NCBI GenBank assembly: GCA_002928515.1
Contig: PERI01000004.1
Span: 124,001 to 188,000, forward strand
Direction: 5' to 3'
DNA: 64,000 nucleotides
Origin: Hyphomicrobium sp.
GTDB taxonomy: Bacteria; Pseudomonadota; Alphaproteobacteria; Rhizobiales; Hyphomicrobiaceae
The position numbers and the translations under genes were made by a program. The notes under the pieces were generated by a model. It was not told the DNA's origin. It worked only from the letters and a program-made list of their open reading frames with translations, and searched no databases. Every line of letters starts with the position of its first letter. Position 1 is the stretch's first letter. This document shows positions 36,782 to 47,566 of this stretch, one piece after another.

Positions 36782-36818
36782 AAAGCGCCCGCTGCGAACA
36801 GCGGGCGCTTTTTTTTTG
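36782..36818 (+). terminator. Rho-independent terminator
   Basis: An 11-bp stem, AGCGCCCGCTG (36784-36794) with CAGCGGGCGCT (36799-36809), a cgaa loop and a run of nine T residues. It closes the pqqA region and sits between convergent genes, 4 bases from the aspS stop. Confidence 0.95.
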
Positions 36819-36821
36819 TAA

Positions 36822-38636
36822 TTATGCTTTCTTCGAATCCGGTTGAACCACACGGATCGAGAGCTCGCGGAGCTGTTTGATCGATACTTCGCTGGGCGCA
36901 CCCATCAATAGATCGTTGGCCTGCTGGTTCATTGGGAATAGCGAAATTTCGCGCAGGTTTTTGGCGCCGACCAGCAACATCACCATGCGGTCGATACCGG
37001 CCGCCATACCGCCGTGGGGCGGAGCGCCATATTGGAATGCGCGGTACAAGCCTCCGAAGCGCGATTCTACATCGGCCTGTGTGAGGCCTGTGATTTCAAA
37101 AGCTTTGACCATCGTCTCCGGCATGTGGTTGCGTACCGATCCTGAGGCAATCTCGAACCCGTTGCAGACGATGTCGTACTGGTAGGCTTTGATCTTGGTG
37201 TAGTCGGCATCGGATTTAGCCGCATCCAAGGCTTCCGCGCCGCCTTGCGGCATCGAGAACGGGTTGTGAGAAAAGTCGATTTTTTTCTCGTCTTCGTTCC
37301 ATTCGTAGAATGGGAAATCGACGATCCAGGCGAGTTCGAAGCGGTTCTCGTCTATCAGCTTGAGTTCTTGACCAGCGCGATCGCGCGCAAGACCAGCGAA
37401 TTTGTAAAACTTCGCAGGATCGCCCGCTGTGAAGAACACCGCATCGCCAACCTTCAAACCCAGTTGATCGCGAATGGCCGACGTGCGTTCCGGTCCAATG
37501 TTTTTGGCAACCGGGCCTGCGCCACCTTCTTCGCCTTCGCGCCAAAACACATACCCAAGACCTGGCTGGCCTTCGCCTTGTGCCCAGGAATTCATGCGAT
37601 CGCAGAAAGCGCGCGATCCGCCGGTGGGTGCGGGGATCGCCCAGACGCGCACCTTGGGATCTTTTTCGATCATGCCTGCGAACACTTTGAAGCCCGAGCC
37701 GCGGAAGTGCTCGGTCACATCCTGCATTTCGATGGGGTTGCGCAGGTCCGGCTTGTCGGAACCGTATTTGGCTATCGCCGTGTCCCAAGGAATGCGGGGC
37801 CAGTTTTTTGTTACCGGCTTGCCGTTAGCAAACTCTTCGAGCACGCCGGTGATGATGGGCTCCATAGTTTGGAACACGTCCTCCTGCTCGACAAAGCTCA
37901 TCTCGACATCGAGTTGGTAGAACTCACCTGGCAAGCGGTCGGCGCGCGGATCTTCATCGCGGAAGCATGGCGCGATCTGGAAATAACGATCGAAGCCGGA
38001 CACCATCAAGAGTTGCTTGTACTGCTGAGGAGCCTGGGGCAGTGCGTAGAATTTTCCCGGATGGATGCGCGAAGGCACAAGAAAGTCGCGCGCGCCTTCC
38101 GGCGATGACGCCGTCAAAATCGGCGTGGAAAATTCGAAGAAGCCCGCTTCGACCATGCGACGACGGATCGAAGCTGTGATCGCCAGCCGCTTCATGATGT
38201 TGGCGTGCAATGTTTCGCGGCGCAGATCGAGGAAGCGATACTGAAGTCGTAAATCTTCCGGGTAGTCCGGCTCGCCAAACACGGGGATCGGCAGTTCCTT
38301 CGCGACTGACAACACTTCAATTTCGGTCGCGTAGATTTCGATATCGCCGCTTGGAAGGTCGGCGTTGGTCGTGCCTGCTGGTCGTTCGCGCACGGCGCCG
38401 TCGATGCGCACGACCCATTCCGAGCGCAGCAGCTCGGCGGATTTAAACGCAGGCGAATCAGGATCAGCGACGATCTGCGTCAAACCGTAGTGGTCGCGCA
38501 GGTCGATAAACAGAACGCCACCATGGTCACGCACGCGGTGGACCCAGCCCGATAAACGAGCGGATTGGCCGACATCGGTTTTGCGCAAGCCGCCGCAGGT
38601 AGTCGAACGGTAACGGTGCAGTTTGGCCTTCGTCAT
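36822..38636 (-). CDS. aspS: Aspartyl-tRNA synthetase (Asp or Asp/Asn)
   Basis: A class II synthetase charging tRNA-Asp, 604 residues. The OB-fold anticodon domain ([23 protein letters not shown]) comes first. Then motif 1 ([20 protein letters not shown]), motif 2 ([19 protein letters not shown]), a bacterial GAD insertion, and motif 3 ([14 protein letters not shown]). Many alphaproteobacterial enzymes also charge tRNA-Asn, with correction by GatCAB; that cannot be settled here. It is transcribed alone, divergent from rnd. Confidence 0.97.
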   Translation of the reverse strand: MTKAKLHRYRSTTCGGLRKTDVGQSARLSGWVHRVRDHGGVLFIDLRDHYGLTQIVADPDSPAFKSAELLRSEWVVRIDGAVRERPAGTTNADLPSGDIEIYATEIEVLSVAKELPIPVFGEPDYPEDLRLQYRFLDLRRETLHANIMKRLAITASIRRRMVEAGFFEFSTPILTASSPEGARDFLVPSRIHPGKFYALPQAPQQYKQLLMVSGFDRYFQIAPCFRDEDPRADRLPGEFYQLDVEMSFVEQEDVFQTMEPIITGVLEEFANGKPVTKNWPRIPWDTAIAKYGSDKPDLRNPIEMQDVTEHFRGSGFKVFAGMIEKDPKVRVWAIPAPTGGSRAFCDRMNSWAQGEGQPGLGYVFWREGEEGGAGPVAKNIGPERTSAIRDQLGLKVGDAVFFTAGDPAKFYKFAGLARDRAGQELKLIDENRFELAWIVDFPFYEWNEDEKKIDFSHNPFSMPQGGAEALDAAKSDADYTKIKAYQYDIVCNGFEIASGSVRNHMPETMVKAFEITGLTQADVESRFGGLYRAFQYGAPPHGGMAAGIDRMVMLLVGAKNLREISLFPMNQQANDLLMGAPSEVSIKQLRELSIRVVQPDSKKA

Positions 38637-38830
38637 GGCCCCTCGCTTAGATCAGGAAAATCAGGGAAATCGAGGCGGAAAAGCGCATGGCAGCCTTGGA
38701 AAGTCAAGGCGAGCTGGCTTCTGTCACTTCGCCCATTTCTTGATACGCCCAAGGTATTTTAGCGACCGCGACATTGATGTCCGACTGCCTAGGCGACAAG
38801 GCGCAAAGCATGCGCTATAGGCCACCAGCT

Positions 38831-39991
38831 ATGCGCGTCATCACTACGACCTCCGATCTTCACTCGCTGTGTGAAACGCTATCGACCGCTGACTTTGTCA
38901 CCGTCGATACGGAGTTTTTGCGCGAGCAGACATTTTGGCCGCAGCTGTGCTTGATCCAGTTGGCTGGACCCCAAGCTGAAGCCATCGTCGATCCTATGGC
39001 CGACGGGCTCGATCTTGCGCCATTCTATGCGCTGATGGCGAACACGTCCGTGGTCAAAGTATTCCATGCGGCGCGCCAGGACATCGAAATTGTCGTCACG
39101 AAAGCTGGCATTGTGCCAAAGCCGGTATTCGATACGCAGGTCGCGGCGATGGTGTGCGGCTTTGGCGAGAGCATCAGTTACGTCAATCTGGTCAAGAAGA
39201 TTACCGGTGCCGATCTCGATAAGTCATCGCGCTTTACCGATTGGAGCCGCCGACCGCTTTCCGACAAACAACTGACGTATGCGCTTGGTGACGTCACGCA
39301 TCTTCGCGATGTTTATTTGCATCTGAAAGCCGATCTGGCCAAATCGGATCGGATGGCTTGGGTCGATGAAGAGATGTCGATCCTGACAGATCCCGCCACA
39401 TATGACACCGATCCTGAGAAGTCATGGCAGCGGTTAAAATTGCGCGTCAAAGGCCGCAAGTCGTTGGCGGTTCTGATGGCACTTTCGGCATGGCGTGAAC
39501 GCTTGGCGCAATCTCAAGACGTGCCGCGCGGTCGAATTTTGCGTGATGAAGCGCTCTACGATATCGCCAACCAAATTCCGGCGACGACAGAAGCGCTTGG
39601 CCAGTTGCGAACGTTGTCCGATGGTTTTGCTCGTTCTGCGCGTGCGCGCGAAATAATCGATGTGGTGCAGGCCGGGCTTGAGCGCGATCCAAAATCGCTG
39701 CCGAAAGTCGAACGTAACGAGGCGCTTTCGGCTGAGGCGAGTGCTACGCTGGAATTGCTCAAAGTGCTTTTGAAATCGGCTGCTGCCGAGCACGGTGTCG
39801 CCCCGCGTATTATCGCTGACTCTGAAGATCTAGAACTACTCGCCACCAGCCATGAGCCTGACATTCTCGCATTGCAGGGCTGGCGTCGTGCGCTATTTGG
39901 CGAGGCAGCGATGAAGCTCAAGCGCGGTGAATTGGCGTTGACGTTGGTCGGCGGTGAAGTGCGTGCGGTCGCGACACGCATCCCTGACTAA
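38831..39991 (+). CDS. rnd: Ribonuclease D
   Basis: A 3'-to-5' exoribonuclease that trims tRNA and other small RNA ends, 386 residues. The DEDD nuclease motifs are FVTVDTEFLRE (residues 19-29), KVFHAARQDIEIV in the middle and the later Tyr/Asp set TYALGDVTHLRDVYL. HRDC domains follow (ALSAWRERLAQSQDVPRGRIL). I chose ATG 38831 (MRVITTTSDL) to match the family; ATG 38810, with an AAGG before it, is the alternative. The frame opens at 38774. Confidence 0.95.
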   Translation: MRVITTTSDLHSLCETLSTADFVTVDTEFLREQTFWPQLCLIQLAGPQAEAIVDPMADGLDLAPFYALMANTSVVKVFHAARQDIEIVVTKAGIVPKPVFDTQVAAMVCGFGESISYVNLVKKITGADLDKSSRFTDWSRRPLSDKQLTYALGDVTHLRDVYLHLKADLAKSDRMAWVDEEMSILTDPATYDTDPEKSWQRLKLRVKGRKSLAVLMALSAWRERLAQSQDVPRGRILRDEALYDIANQIPATTEALGQLRTLSDGFARSARAREIIDVVQAGLERDPKSLPKVERNEALSAEASATLELLKVLLKSAAAEHGVAPRIIADSEDLELLATSHEPDILALQGWRRALFGEAAMKLKRGELALTLVGGEVRAVATRIPD

Positions 39992-40014
39992 ATCAACTTT
40001 GGGGTCCGCTTGGT

Positions 40015-40929
40015 TTATTTCCGGCCCGGATCGTAGGGATGCTTCTGGCGCCATTCGGAAAAGAAGTACGATAGACTGTCGTCGATCTCGTTCGGCATGA
40101 CAATGCGAACTGTGACAAGCTCATCGCCATGACCGCCCGCTTTTGTGCGGACGCCCTTGCCCTTTAAGCGAAAAATCTTGCCCGAGCTGGTGCCCTTTGG
40201 AATGGTGACGTGTACGCGCCCCGTGGGCGTTGGGACTTCGATGCGACCGCCGAGAACGGCCTCATCAATCGTGATCGGCACATCGACTAAGATGTCGTCG
40301 CCCTGACGCTTGTAATCGGGATGGGGTTTGATTTTGATTTCGACCAGCGCATCGCCATCTTCGATGCCGCCGACGCCGACCGCGCCTTTTCCTTTTAGGC
40401 GCAGCACCTGTCCATCGGTCACGCCTTCAGGCACGGCCAAATCGAGCACGCCGCCATCGGGTAATGTTACGCGCTTTTTGGCGCCCGTGATGGCTTCAAG
40501 AAAATCGACTTCGAGCGAATAGCGCAAATCTTGTCCGCGCGCTGAGCCTGCGAACCCGCGCGATCCGCCACCTGCGCCGCCGAATGCATCTGTGAATATG
40601 CTGGAAAATGAAAAATCGTCGTAGCCGCCGCCTGGCGTGCGCGTGCGCTGGTTTGCTGCACCGGGGCGTGCTGCGCCTTGTCGCGCCCATGCAGGCCTGC
40701 GCGGCTCGCCTTTGGCATCTATCTCGCCTGCATCGTAAGCGCGCCGCTTTTCCGCATCACCGAGAATATCATTGGCGGCGGTAATTTTCTTGAACCGCTC
40801 CATGGCGGCATTATTGCCCGGGTGAAGGTCGGGATGATTAGCTTTGGCCAAGTTTCGGAAGGCACGCCGAATCTCGTCGTCCGAGGCGCGCTTCGACACG
40901 CCAAGAATGTCATATAGATCATCGGCCAT
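40015..40929 (-). CDS. CbpA-type DnaJ co-chaperone
   Basis: A 304-residue protein with an N-terminal J domain (DLYDILGVSKRASDDEIRRA, HPD at about residue 33). A Gly/Phe-rich linker follows (GAGGGSRGFAGSARG), then two DnaJ C-terminal beta domains (VTLPDGGVLDLAVPEGVTDG and VHVTIPKGTSSGKIFRLKGKG). The zinc-finger Cys repeats of true DnaJ are missing, which makes it class B (CbpA/DjlB-like). It is convergent with rnd. Confidence 0.92.
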   Translation of the reverse strand: MADDLYDILGVSKRASDDEIRRAFRNLAKANHPDLHPGNNAAMERFKKITAANDILGDAEKRRAYDAGEIDAKGEPRRPAWARQGAARPGAANQRTRTPGGGYDDFSFSSIFTDAFGGAGGGSRGFAGSARGQDLRYSLEVDFLEAITGAKKRVTLPDGGVLDLAVPEGVTDGQVLRLKGKGAVGVGGIEDGDALVEIKIKPHPDYKRQGDDILVDVPITIDEAVLGGRIEVPTPTGRVHVTIPKGTSSGKIFRLKGKGVRTKAGGHGDELVTVRIVMPNEIDDSLSYFFSEWRQKHPYDPGRK

Positions 40930-41043
40930 TGATGTTGTCTTCGTCCGTCACAAAGCGGGGATTAGCCCCCGTGCATTCGACCTTAGCAGACTTTTTTCCG
41001 CCCCGCCGAGAGGCATATGGGAGACGATCCACTGCGGTCTGAC

Positions 41044-42540
41044 TTATCGCGTTATTCTAACTTCGGGCTTTTTGTCGAGCAAGGCGGCAAGTCCCTCGAA
41101 TCGGCGACGCAGGCGCTCACCATCCAGCCCCGCGTAGGCCTTTGGAATGATGAGGACCAATTTGCCGTTTTCATATTTGAGCGTGGTTTCGTCGATCACG
41201 CCGGGCATGCCGATCGACAGCATATGGGCGGTGCGGATAGCCGAGCCGATGATGCGCGCGCGCCGCTGAACACGGCGGCCCACGAGACTGCGCAATTGTT
41301 CCGCTAGCGCGTCGCTACTTTGTTCGGACGTGTCGTGACGATGGAACACAGCGAGCGCCAAGAATATCCGCCCTGCGTGATCAACGCCGCCGAGACCGGC
41401 TTGGACAATCGTGCTGAGGCTTTGCTCACCGCGATAATCGGGGTGAGCGCGCCAGCCGACATCTGACAGAAGACACGCAGCGTGTCTCAATCGACGCTCG
41501 TCCTGAGTCTCTTCGAGTTCTGGCAGTTCGAAAATCTGATCGGTCCACCGGCACAATTCATGCGCGTGCGGGACGGAGCGCGAGCGTAATGTGGCGTAGT
41601 CTTCACAGAAACTGAGCAGCGGATCGCGGCGTCGTTCCTGTGCCGACAAAAGTCCATATATGTACCCTTCGCGAATTCCATAGACGGAGAAAATGACTTG
41701 TCGAGGTTGCATCTGGCGCAACAAGCGTTCGAGTACGAGCGCCCCGAACGGCACCACTTCGCGACGCGCGCGGGCGATGTGCATCATGCCAGGCAGTTCA
41801 TTCGGCTTTTTCGATTTGCGGATGCTTTCGCAAAAATCTTGAGCATCGCGACATGAGAGTTTGTAGCCGTGCATCACACGTAGCGGGTAGTTGGTGGCTT
41901 CCATGTGCATTTTAGCGACGGCACGCCAGGTGCCGCCAACGGCATAAAATGTTCGACCGACGCCTTGCTTGACCCACGGAAGACTTGCGATCATTTCGTC
42001 AATAATATCGAGGCCCTTTTCCAGCTTGTTGCCGGTAAGGTCGATCAAGCGTAAGCCGCCGAGAGGAAGTGTTGCAGCTTCTTTCAATTTCTCGAAGCTC
42101 AGGTCGATGAGTTCGAGACTGCCACCGCCGAGGTCGCCTGCTATGCCATCGGCATCGACGAACCCCATCATGATGCCTTGCGCTGCGAGCTTGGCTTCCT
42201 TCTCACCTGTTAAAACTTCAATCGCGCACCCGGCTGCTTTTTCGCCGCGCTGAATGAAGTCGCGACCGTTTTTTGCTTCGCGCACAGCGGCGGTCGCTAT
42301 GGCTTTGAGATTTTTGACGCCGAGTACGCGCGCGATGGCTTTGAAGCGCGTGAGTGCCGCAATTGCCCTATCAACAGCTTCGCCGCCTAGGCTGCCCGTC
42401 GAGGCCACAGAGCGGCCAAGTCCGCATAGAACTTTTTCATTGAATAGCGGTGTTGGAGAGCGAACCGCACCTTCATAGACGACAAGTCGAACCGAGTTCG
42501 AGCCAATGTCGATAACACCGATCGGCTCGAATTCGTTCAT
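41044..42540 (-). CDS. ppx: Exopolyphosphatase Ppx/GppA family
   Basis: This enzyme removes terminal phosphate from polyphosphate or converts pppGpp to ppGpp. The actin-like phosphatase fold shows GVIDIGSNSVRLVVYEG near residue 7 and GDLGGGSLELIDLSF near 140. A C-terminal HD-like helical domain follows (LCRWTDQIFELP...LRHAACLLSDVGWRAHPDYR). The ATG at 42540 gives 498 residues. It is 54 bases downstream of ppk on the same strand, so making and breaking of polyphosphate are encoded together. Confidence 0.94.
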   Translation of the reverse strand: MNEFEPIGVIDIGSNSVRLVVYEGAVRSPTPLFNEKVLCGLGRSVASTGSLGGEAVDRAIAALTRFKAIARVLGVKNLKAIATAAVREAKNGRDFIQRGEKAAGCAIEVLTGEKEAKLAAQGIMMGFVDADGIAGDLGGGSLELIDLSFEKLKEAATLPLGGLRLIDLTGNKLEKGLDIIDEMIASLPWVKQGVGRTFYAVGGTWRAVAKMHMEATNYPLRVMHGYKLSCRDAQDFCESIRKSKKPNELPGMMHIARARREVVPFGALVLERLLRQMQPRQVIFSVYGIREGYIYGLLSAQERRRDPLLSFCEDYATLRSRSVPHAHELCRWTDQIFELPELEETQDERRLRHAACLLSDVGWRAHPDYRGEQSLSTIVQAGLGGVDHAGRIFLALAVFHRHDTSEQSSDALAEQLRSLVGRRVQRRARIIGSAIRTAHMLSIGMPGVIDETTLKYENGKLVLIIPKAYAGLDGERLRRRFEGLAALLDKKPEVRITR

Positions 42541-42594
42541 GCGACCGCCGGTCGGGAAAAAACTTCTAATGCGCGTCACAGAAACACCACGACA

Positions 42595-44766
42595 TCAACC
42601 CGTCTCGCCGAAGCGTGGCGGAAAGTCTTCCTTCAGCGATTGTCCACGACCCGATAGAGAGGGATTGGTCATGAAGTACTTGTGCGCGTTGAAAGGTTCT
42701 TCACCGGGTGCCAGCGTCAGCCTTGTCGAGCTGCCATCAGCGTTAATTCGCCAGCTCTGCTGATTGTCTTTGAGATTGGCAACCATGATTTGATTCAATA
42801 CTTGCTCGTGCACGGTTGGGTTCTTGATCGGACACAATGCTTCGACGCGACGGTCGAGATTGCGCGGCATCATGTCGGCGGAGCTGATGTAGACGGCGGC
42901 ATCGGGTGAAGGCAAGGGGGCACCGTGTCCGAAGCAATAGATACGTGCGTGTTCGAGAAAGCGGCCGATTACACTTTTGACGCGGATGTTTTCTGACAGC
43001 CCTGGAATTCCAGGCTTCAGGCAGCATACACCGCGCACAACAAGATCAATAGGCACGCCAGCGCAACTTGCCTCATAGAGCCCTGTAATGATCTGTGAAT
43101 CGACTAATGCGTTCATTTTCATCCAAATACCGGAGGGACGTCCGGCTTTGGCATTATTCATTTCTTCGGCTATGTGCGACATGATGCGATTGCGAATGCC
43201 ATGAGGGCTCGCCGCCATGGATTCGAGTTCCGCAGGCTCCCCATATCCAGTTACGAAATTTAAAATTCGTGTCACGTCGCGGACGATTTCTGGATCTGTC
43301 GTGAACAGTGACAGGTCCGTATAGATGCGTGCAGTTTGCGGATGGTAGTTGCCGGTGCCGATGTGACAGTAGGTTGTCAGTTCGGTGCCTTCGCGGCGAA
43401 CGACGAGGCCGAGCTTGGCGTGGGTTTTGAGTTCGGTGAACCCATACACAACGTGCACACCAGCACTTTCGAGATCGCGCGCCCAGCGAATGTTGGCGGC
43501 TTCATCAAAGCGAGCTTTCAGTTCGACGACAGCAGTCACGGACTTCCCAGCTTCGACAGCCTCTTTCAAAGCTTGGATGATGGGGCTGTCGCGTGAGGTG
43601 CGATAGAGTGTCCATTTGATCGCCATGACGTTGGGATCGGCGACCGCTTGGCGCAGGTACTGCACAACCACGTCGAAGCTCTCATAGGGATGATGAACGA
43701 CGATGTCTTTCTTGCGCACAGCGGCAAAGCAATCGCCGTTGAATTCGCGAATGCGTTCTGGAAAGCGAATGGGGAACGGTTTGAACGTCAGGTCGGGGCG
43801 ATCTTTGACGATCAACTGGGCGGTATCGGCCAGTGCCAACAAGCCTTCTTTGACAAATACGCTTTCGTCACGCACTTCCAGTTCTTCGATGACGAACTTG
43901 CGTAGCCGTTCGGGCATCCTGGCTTCGAGTTCCAAACGGATGACGTTGCCGCGGCGACGACGCTTCAACTGGCTTTCATATGAGCGCACGAGGTCTTCGG
44001 CTTCTTCTTGCAGCTCGATGTCGCTGTCGCGCAAGACGCGGAACGCACCCTGGCTGCTGACTTCAAAGCCGGTGAATAGCTCGGTCAAGAACATGCCGAT
44101 CATACTTTCCAACTGTATGAATCGGATATCGCGCGGGCGTTCGGGATCGGCTTCGAGACGAATAAAGCGTTCCAGCTGACTGGGTATCGGGATCAGGCCC
44201 TTCATGGCTTTTGAGTCGGAACGGCGCACCATTTCGACGACGATGGTCAGACCTTTGTTCAAGATAAAGGGAAATGGATGCGCGGGATCGGCGGCGATCG
44301 GTGTCAGAATTGGGAAGATGTGGGTCATGAAAAGCTTTTCGAGCCAATCACGTTCACGCGGAGTGACATCATCGGGATCAAGGACGAATAAATTCGTTGC
44401 TGCCATCTCGGCCTTGATTTCGCGCCAAGTGGCCTGCTTTTCGGCAACGAGTTTGGCTGCAAATTTATTGATGGCAGCCAATTGCTGCATGGGCGTCGAA
44501 CCGTCCGCCGAGAGCGTCGTGATACCAGCTTTCACTTGTCCGTAAACGCCAGCAGCGCGCACCATATAAAATTCGTCGAGGTTAGACGCCGAGATCGACA
44601 AAAATCGCAAACGCTCTAACAGGGGATGATTCTTGTTGGCAGCTTCTTCCAAGACGCGCTTGTTGAACTGCAACCAAGATAGCTCACGATTGTAGAAGCG
44701 ATCCGGTCCTTGCGGAATTTCGGACACTTGCGTTCTGCCATTGGCTTTGGTTCGCGGGGTCGCCAT
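42595..44766 (-). CDS. ppk: Polyphosphate kinase 1
   Basis: PPK1 reversibly makes polyphosphate from ATP, 723 residues. The N-domain [19 protein letters not shown] and the head domain [18 protein letters not shown] open the protein. [18 protein letters not shown] contains the phosphorylated His, and [20 protein letters not shown] is the second His/Asp domain. The start at 44766 (MATPRTK) is preferred; the frame reaches 44805. It shares an apparent operon with ppx. Confidence 0.97.
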   Translation of the reverse strand: MATPRTKANGRTQVSEIPQGPDRFYNRELSWLQFNKRVLEEAANKNHPLLERLRFLSISASNLDEFYMVRAAGVYGQVKAGITTLSADGSTPMQQLAAINKFAAKLVAEKQATWREIKAEMAATNLFVLDPDDVTPRERDWLEKLFMTHIFPILTPIAADPAHPFPFILNKGLTIVVEMVRRSDSKAMKGLIPIPSQLERFIRLEADPERPRDIRFIQLESMIGMFLTELFTGFEVSSQGAFRVLRDSDIELQEEAEDLVRSYESQLKRRRRGNVIRLELEARMPERLRKFVIEELEVRDESVFVKEGLLALADTAQLIVKDRPDLTFKPFPIRFPERIREFNGDCFAAVRKKDIVVHHPYESFDVVVQYLRQAVADPNVMAIKWTLYRTSRDSPIIQALKEAVEAGKSVTAVVELKARFDEAANIRWARDLESAGVHVVYGFTELKTHAKLGLVVRREGTELTTYCHIGTGNYHPQTARIYTDLSLFTTDPEIVRDVTRILNFVTGYGEPAELESMAASPHGIRNRIMSHIAEEMNNAKAGRPSGIWMKMNALVDSQIITGLYEASCAGVPIDLVVRGVCCLKPGIPGLSENIRVKSVIGRFLEHARIYCFGHGAPLPSPDAAVYISSADMMPRNLDRRVEALCPIKNPTVHEQVLNQIMVANLKDNQQSWRINADGSSTRLTLAPGEEPFNAHKYFMTNPSLSGRGQSLKEDFPPRFGETG

Positions 44767-44896
44767 TCTTAAATTATCCGTATCGACGGTTGTCGCTGTG
44801 AGCAAAATTCTAAATTACAGTAGATCGTGCTGCTTGGACGAGCCTACATTTTTCTTGGCTTAAGCACCACACGTCTGGCGTGACATACACAAGGCG

Positions 44897-45601
44897 TCAT
44901 TGCGAATTTTCCTCATCGCCCGGCAATGAAAATCCCATGGACGTCAAGGCTGCAGCGGCGACTGCGCGAGTAACTCGGCGCTGCAAAATCAAGGCTTGGC
45001 GATCGATTTCGGCTACCAAGACTTGTGCAGACGCCATCGAGCGTTCCATGCGTAGAAGAACATAGTCAATGATATGCGGCTCGATGGAAAGCTGGCGGTC
45101 GGCAAATAGTTTCACGAGAACTGCGCGCAGGAGAGCCTCATCAGGCGGCGCGATGACCGCGAACGGTAATGCTTTCAAACGCGACGACAAGTCTGGGAGA
45201 TCGAGCAACAAATCGCCAGGCGCTTTAGCCGATGTCAGCAGAATGGCTAGCCGTTGCTCTCGCACAAGATTGAGCAGGTGGAAGAGTGCGGCCTGATCAC
45301 GTGTGCCTTCAATATTTTCCACAAGCAAGGCGCCATAAGCGGCAAGTGTCGGAACGATTGCCTTGTCGAGTTCTGAGGCCTCAATCACATGGGCTTGGGA
45401 TTTTAATCGCCATACGTTGGCCAAGTGACTTTTTCCGCAGCCTTGCGGACCAACGATGATGCCGGCACCAACGGGCCAATCCGGCCAGCGGTCGATTAGG
45501 GCAACGGCTGCATCGTTGGAATCTGATACGAGAAAATCTTCCAGACCCAGCGCGGCGCGGTGGGGCAATTCAAACACGAGTTGTTGCGGCGAGGCTTGCA
45601 T
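44897..45601 (-). CDS. hdaA: HdaA, regulator of DnaA
   Basis: A 234-residue AAA+ protein without a DNA-binding domain. Hda/HdaA stimulates ATP hydrolysis by DnaA when bound to the beta clamp and so limits replication starts. The N-terminal QQLVFELPHR fits a clamp-binding motif, and the Walker A loop is GPQGCGKSHLANVW near residue 51. VENIEGTRDQAALFHLLNLV covers Walker B, and LSSRLKALP the box with the sensor Arg. It follows the PerM-family gene by 15 bases, the order found in other Rhizobiales as far as I recall. Confidence 0.93.
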   Translation of the reverse strand: MQASPQQLVFELPHRAALGLEDFLVSDSNDAAVALIDRWPDWPVGAGIIVGPQGCGKSHLANVWRLKSQAHVIEASELDKAIVPTLAAYGALLVENIEGTRDQAALFHLLNLVREQRLAILLTSAKAPGDLLLDLPDLSSRLKALPFAVIAPPDEALLRAVLVKLFADRQLSIEPHIIDYVLLRMERSMASAQVLVAEIDRQALILQRRVTRAVAAAALTSMGFSLPGDEENSQ

Positions 45602-45616
45602 GATGGCGGCGGCGCC

Positions 45617-46690
45617 TCAGTTAGGAATGCCGTCGCCGCCTTGATAGACAGACGACGTGCGATAAGTTTGCAATGCTGCGCGCACCAACACGCCGATTGC
45701 GGCGGCAACGGGGACTGCAACGAGCAATCCTAGGAAGCCGAACAGATAACTGAACGTGAGCAAAGCAAAGATGAGCCAGACGGGGTGCAAGCCAATTTTT
45801 TGACCGACAATTTGCGGCCCTAGGACTGCTGCATCGAGCGCTTGGCCTGCGAGAAATACAACCGGCACCAGCAGCACAGTTGATACATCGGGCCAGAATT
45901 GAATGATGGCCAAAGCCGTTGCCGTGATCATGCCGAGTGCCCAGCCAGCAAACGGAATGAAGCTCACCAATCCCGTCAGTAAACCTACGAGTAGGCCATA
46001 TTTCAATCCGAGAGCACTCAATGCCACGGCATAGAATACCGCCAGGATCAAACAAACCGTTCCCTGACCGCGGATGAACGCCGACACGCGATCGTTGATC
46101 TCATAGGCAAGTGAGCGAATTTTTGGTGCTTGCTCGCGCGGCAGCCAGCCATCGACCGTTGCGACGATTTTCGGCCAATCGAGCAACGCGTAGAAGAAAA
46201 CCAGCGGGGTCACGAGCATGAGCGTCAGAAAATTGAATGCCGCTGTTCCCTGGTTCCAAAGCGATTGAGCCAAGCTGGTCGCAAAGGCAGGCAAGCTATC
46301 CGACAACCCCGACAGTGTGCGCGACACGGAGGCTTGCACATCGGGAAAACGGTCGCCCAGACGTTCGCGGGCTGCTTGTTCGACGACCGTTTGCAGGCGC
46401 GCAATTTCCGTTGGCAACGCGTCCATTAAACTGGCTGTTTGTTGCGCCAGGACTGGAACGAGAAACACCAAGAGCGCAGTGATAGCCAGAGTGGCGCCTA
46501 ACAAGATCACGAAGGCTGACAGCCATCGCGGAATACGCAGAGCGCTCAACCCATCGACAAGTGGGTTGAAGAAATAGGCCAGCGTCAGGCCTACGACGAA
46601 CGGTAATAGAACCGGCGACAAAGTTTGGATGATGAGTGCACATAGCACCGCGACGACCAACCAAAACAGTGCGTGACGCTCAAATTGCAT
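45617..46690 (-). CDS. AI-2E/PerM family membrane protein
   Basis: A 357-residue inner membrane protein with about eight spans and the family pattern. VLLPFVVGLTLAYFFNPLVD lies near the start, the FIPFAGWALGMITATALAII loop is mid-to-late, and GLHPVWLIFALLTFSYLFGF comes close to the end. Members are annotated as autoinducer-2 exporters or permeases, mostly without tests, so the function is open. The ATG at 46690 begins the first span. It lies between the CDP-alcohol phosphatidyltransferase and hdaA. Confidence 0.88.
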   Translation of the reverse strand: MQFERHALFWLVVAVLCALIIQTLSPVLLPFVVGLTLAYFFNPLVDGLSALRIPRWLSAFVILLGATLAITALLVFLVPVLAQQTASLMDALPTEIARLQTVVEQAARERLGDRFPDVQASVSRTLSGLSDSLPAFATSLAQSLWNQGTAAFNFLTLMLVTPLVFFYALLDWPKIVATVDGWLPREQAPKIRSLAYEINDRVSAFIRGQGTVCLILAVFYAVALSALGLKYGLLVGLLTGLVSFIPFAGWALGMITATALAIIQFWPDVSTVLLVPVVFLAGQALDAAVLGPQIVGQKIGLHPVWLIFALLTFSYLFGFLGLLVAVPVAAAIGVLVRAALQTYRTSSVYQGGDGIPN

Positions 46691-46757
46691 TGCAGCCTTC
46701 CCATCTCTTGAGGACAGACATAACACCGGTGTTTGCCACGCAATAGGGCGATGACGT

Positions 46758-47312
46758 TTAAGGTTTGGAGACTGTGGTTTCCGTGACCGTCATATGCCTG
46801 AGCCAAATGCGCAAGTAGGCAATGAGAGAGGCCAAGGTGAGTGCTGCAGTCAGCCACACCAAAACCAAAACGGGACCCTTGAGCCTGAGCCCGAACGCTT
46901 CGTCTGCGAGCACAACCGATGCCAATACGATCTGGGCGACCGTATTGAGCTTACTGACGGCTAGTGGTTTCATAGGAGTGGGATGGTTTAGCAGCCAGGA
47001 CAAAACAATGGCAATGACGATTAACACGTCGCGCGACACGACAATGATGACGAGCCAAGACGGCAGACGCGCGGTGACGCCAAGGGCGATAAAAATGCAG
47101 ACAATAAGAAGTTTGTCGGCGATGGGATCGAGATAGGCGCCGAGTTCCGTTTCCCATTTGTAGCGCTTTGCGAGATAGCCATCGACGGCATCGGAAATGC
47201 CAGCGATGACGAAAACCAGGAAAGCAGCTTGAAGCTGGCCGGTCACCAGCAACCAGAACACGATAGGGACGAGGATAACGCGGCCGAGCGTAATCAAGTT
47301 TGGAATGCTCAC
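46758..47312 (-). CDS. CDP-alcohol phosphatidyltransferase (PgsA-like)
   Basis: A 184-residue membrane enzyme of phospholipid synthesis. The family signature D-x2-D-G-x2-A-[KR]-x8-G-x3-D-x3-D is intact in DAVDGYLAKRYKWETELGAY followed by LDPIADK. This is close to phosphatidylglycerophosphate synthase, but a cardiolipin synthase of this family is also possible. The GTG start at 47312 (SIPNLITLGR) has an AGGA 8 bases before it and matches relatives; the open frame to 47393 is probably not translated. Confidence 0.88.
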   Translation of the reverse strand: MSIPNLITLGRVILVPIVFWLLVTGQLQAAFLVFVIAGISDAVDGYLAKRYKWETELGAYLDPIADKLLIVCIFIALGVTARLPSWLVIIVVSRDVLIVIAIVLSWLLNHPTPMKPLAVSKLNTVAQIVLASVVLADEAFGLRLKGPVLVLVWLTAALTLASLIAYLRIWLRHMTVTETTVSKP

Positions 47313-47566
47313 ACCGAACGTCCTATGCCAACGCACCTGATTTGCTGCTTTGAGAAGCCGCAAAAGTGACCGATGAACTGTTGTATCGCCCACATCATCG
47401 TACGCGATTACGCGGGGCTCTTACCCGGTCTCATGACCCTACTCTCTCGTTAGTTATGGCGTCGAGAGCATTGGCAATATTTCGTGCAGGAATCTAAACA
47501 GACTGGCGCACAGTTGTGCAATGCACACGTTATGGCACGTGTGCCGACATCAAAACGCTGTTCGAT

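Noticed and set aside
37245-38108. Plus-strand open frame of 287 codons
   Set aside because: It is a mirror frame of aspS, which has all class II motifs on the other strand.
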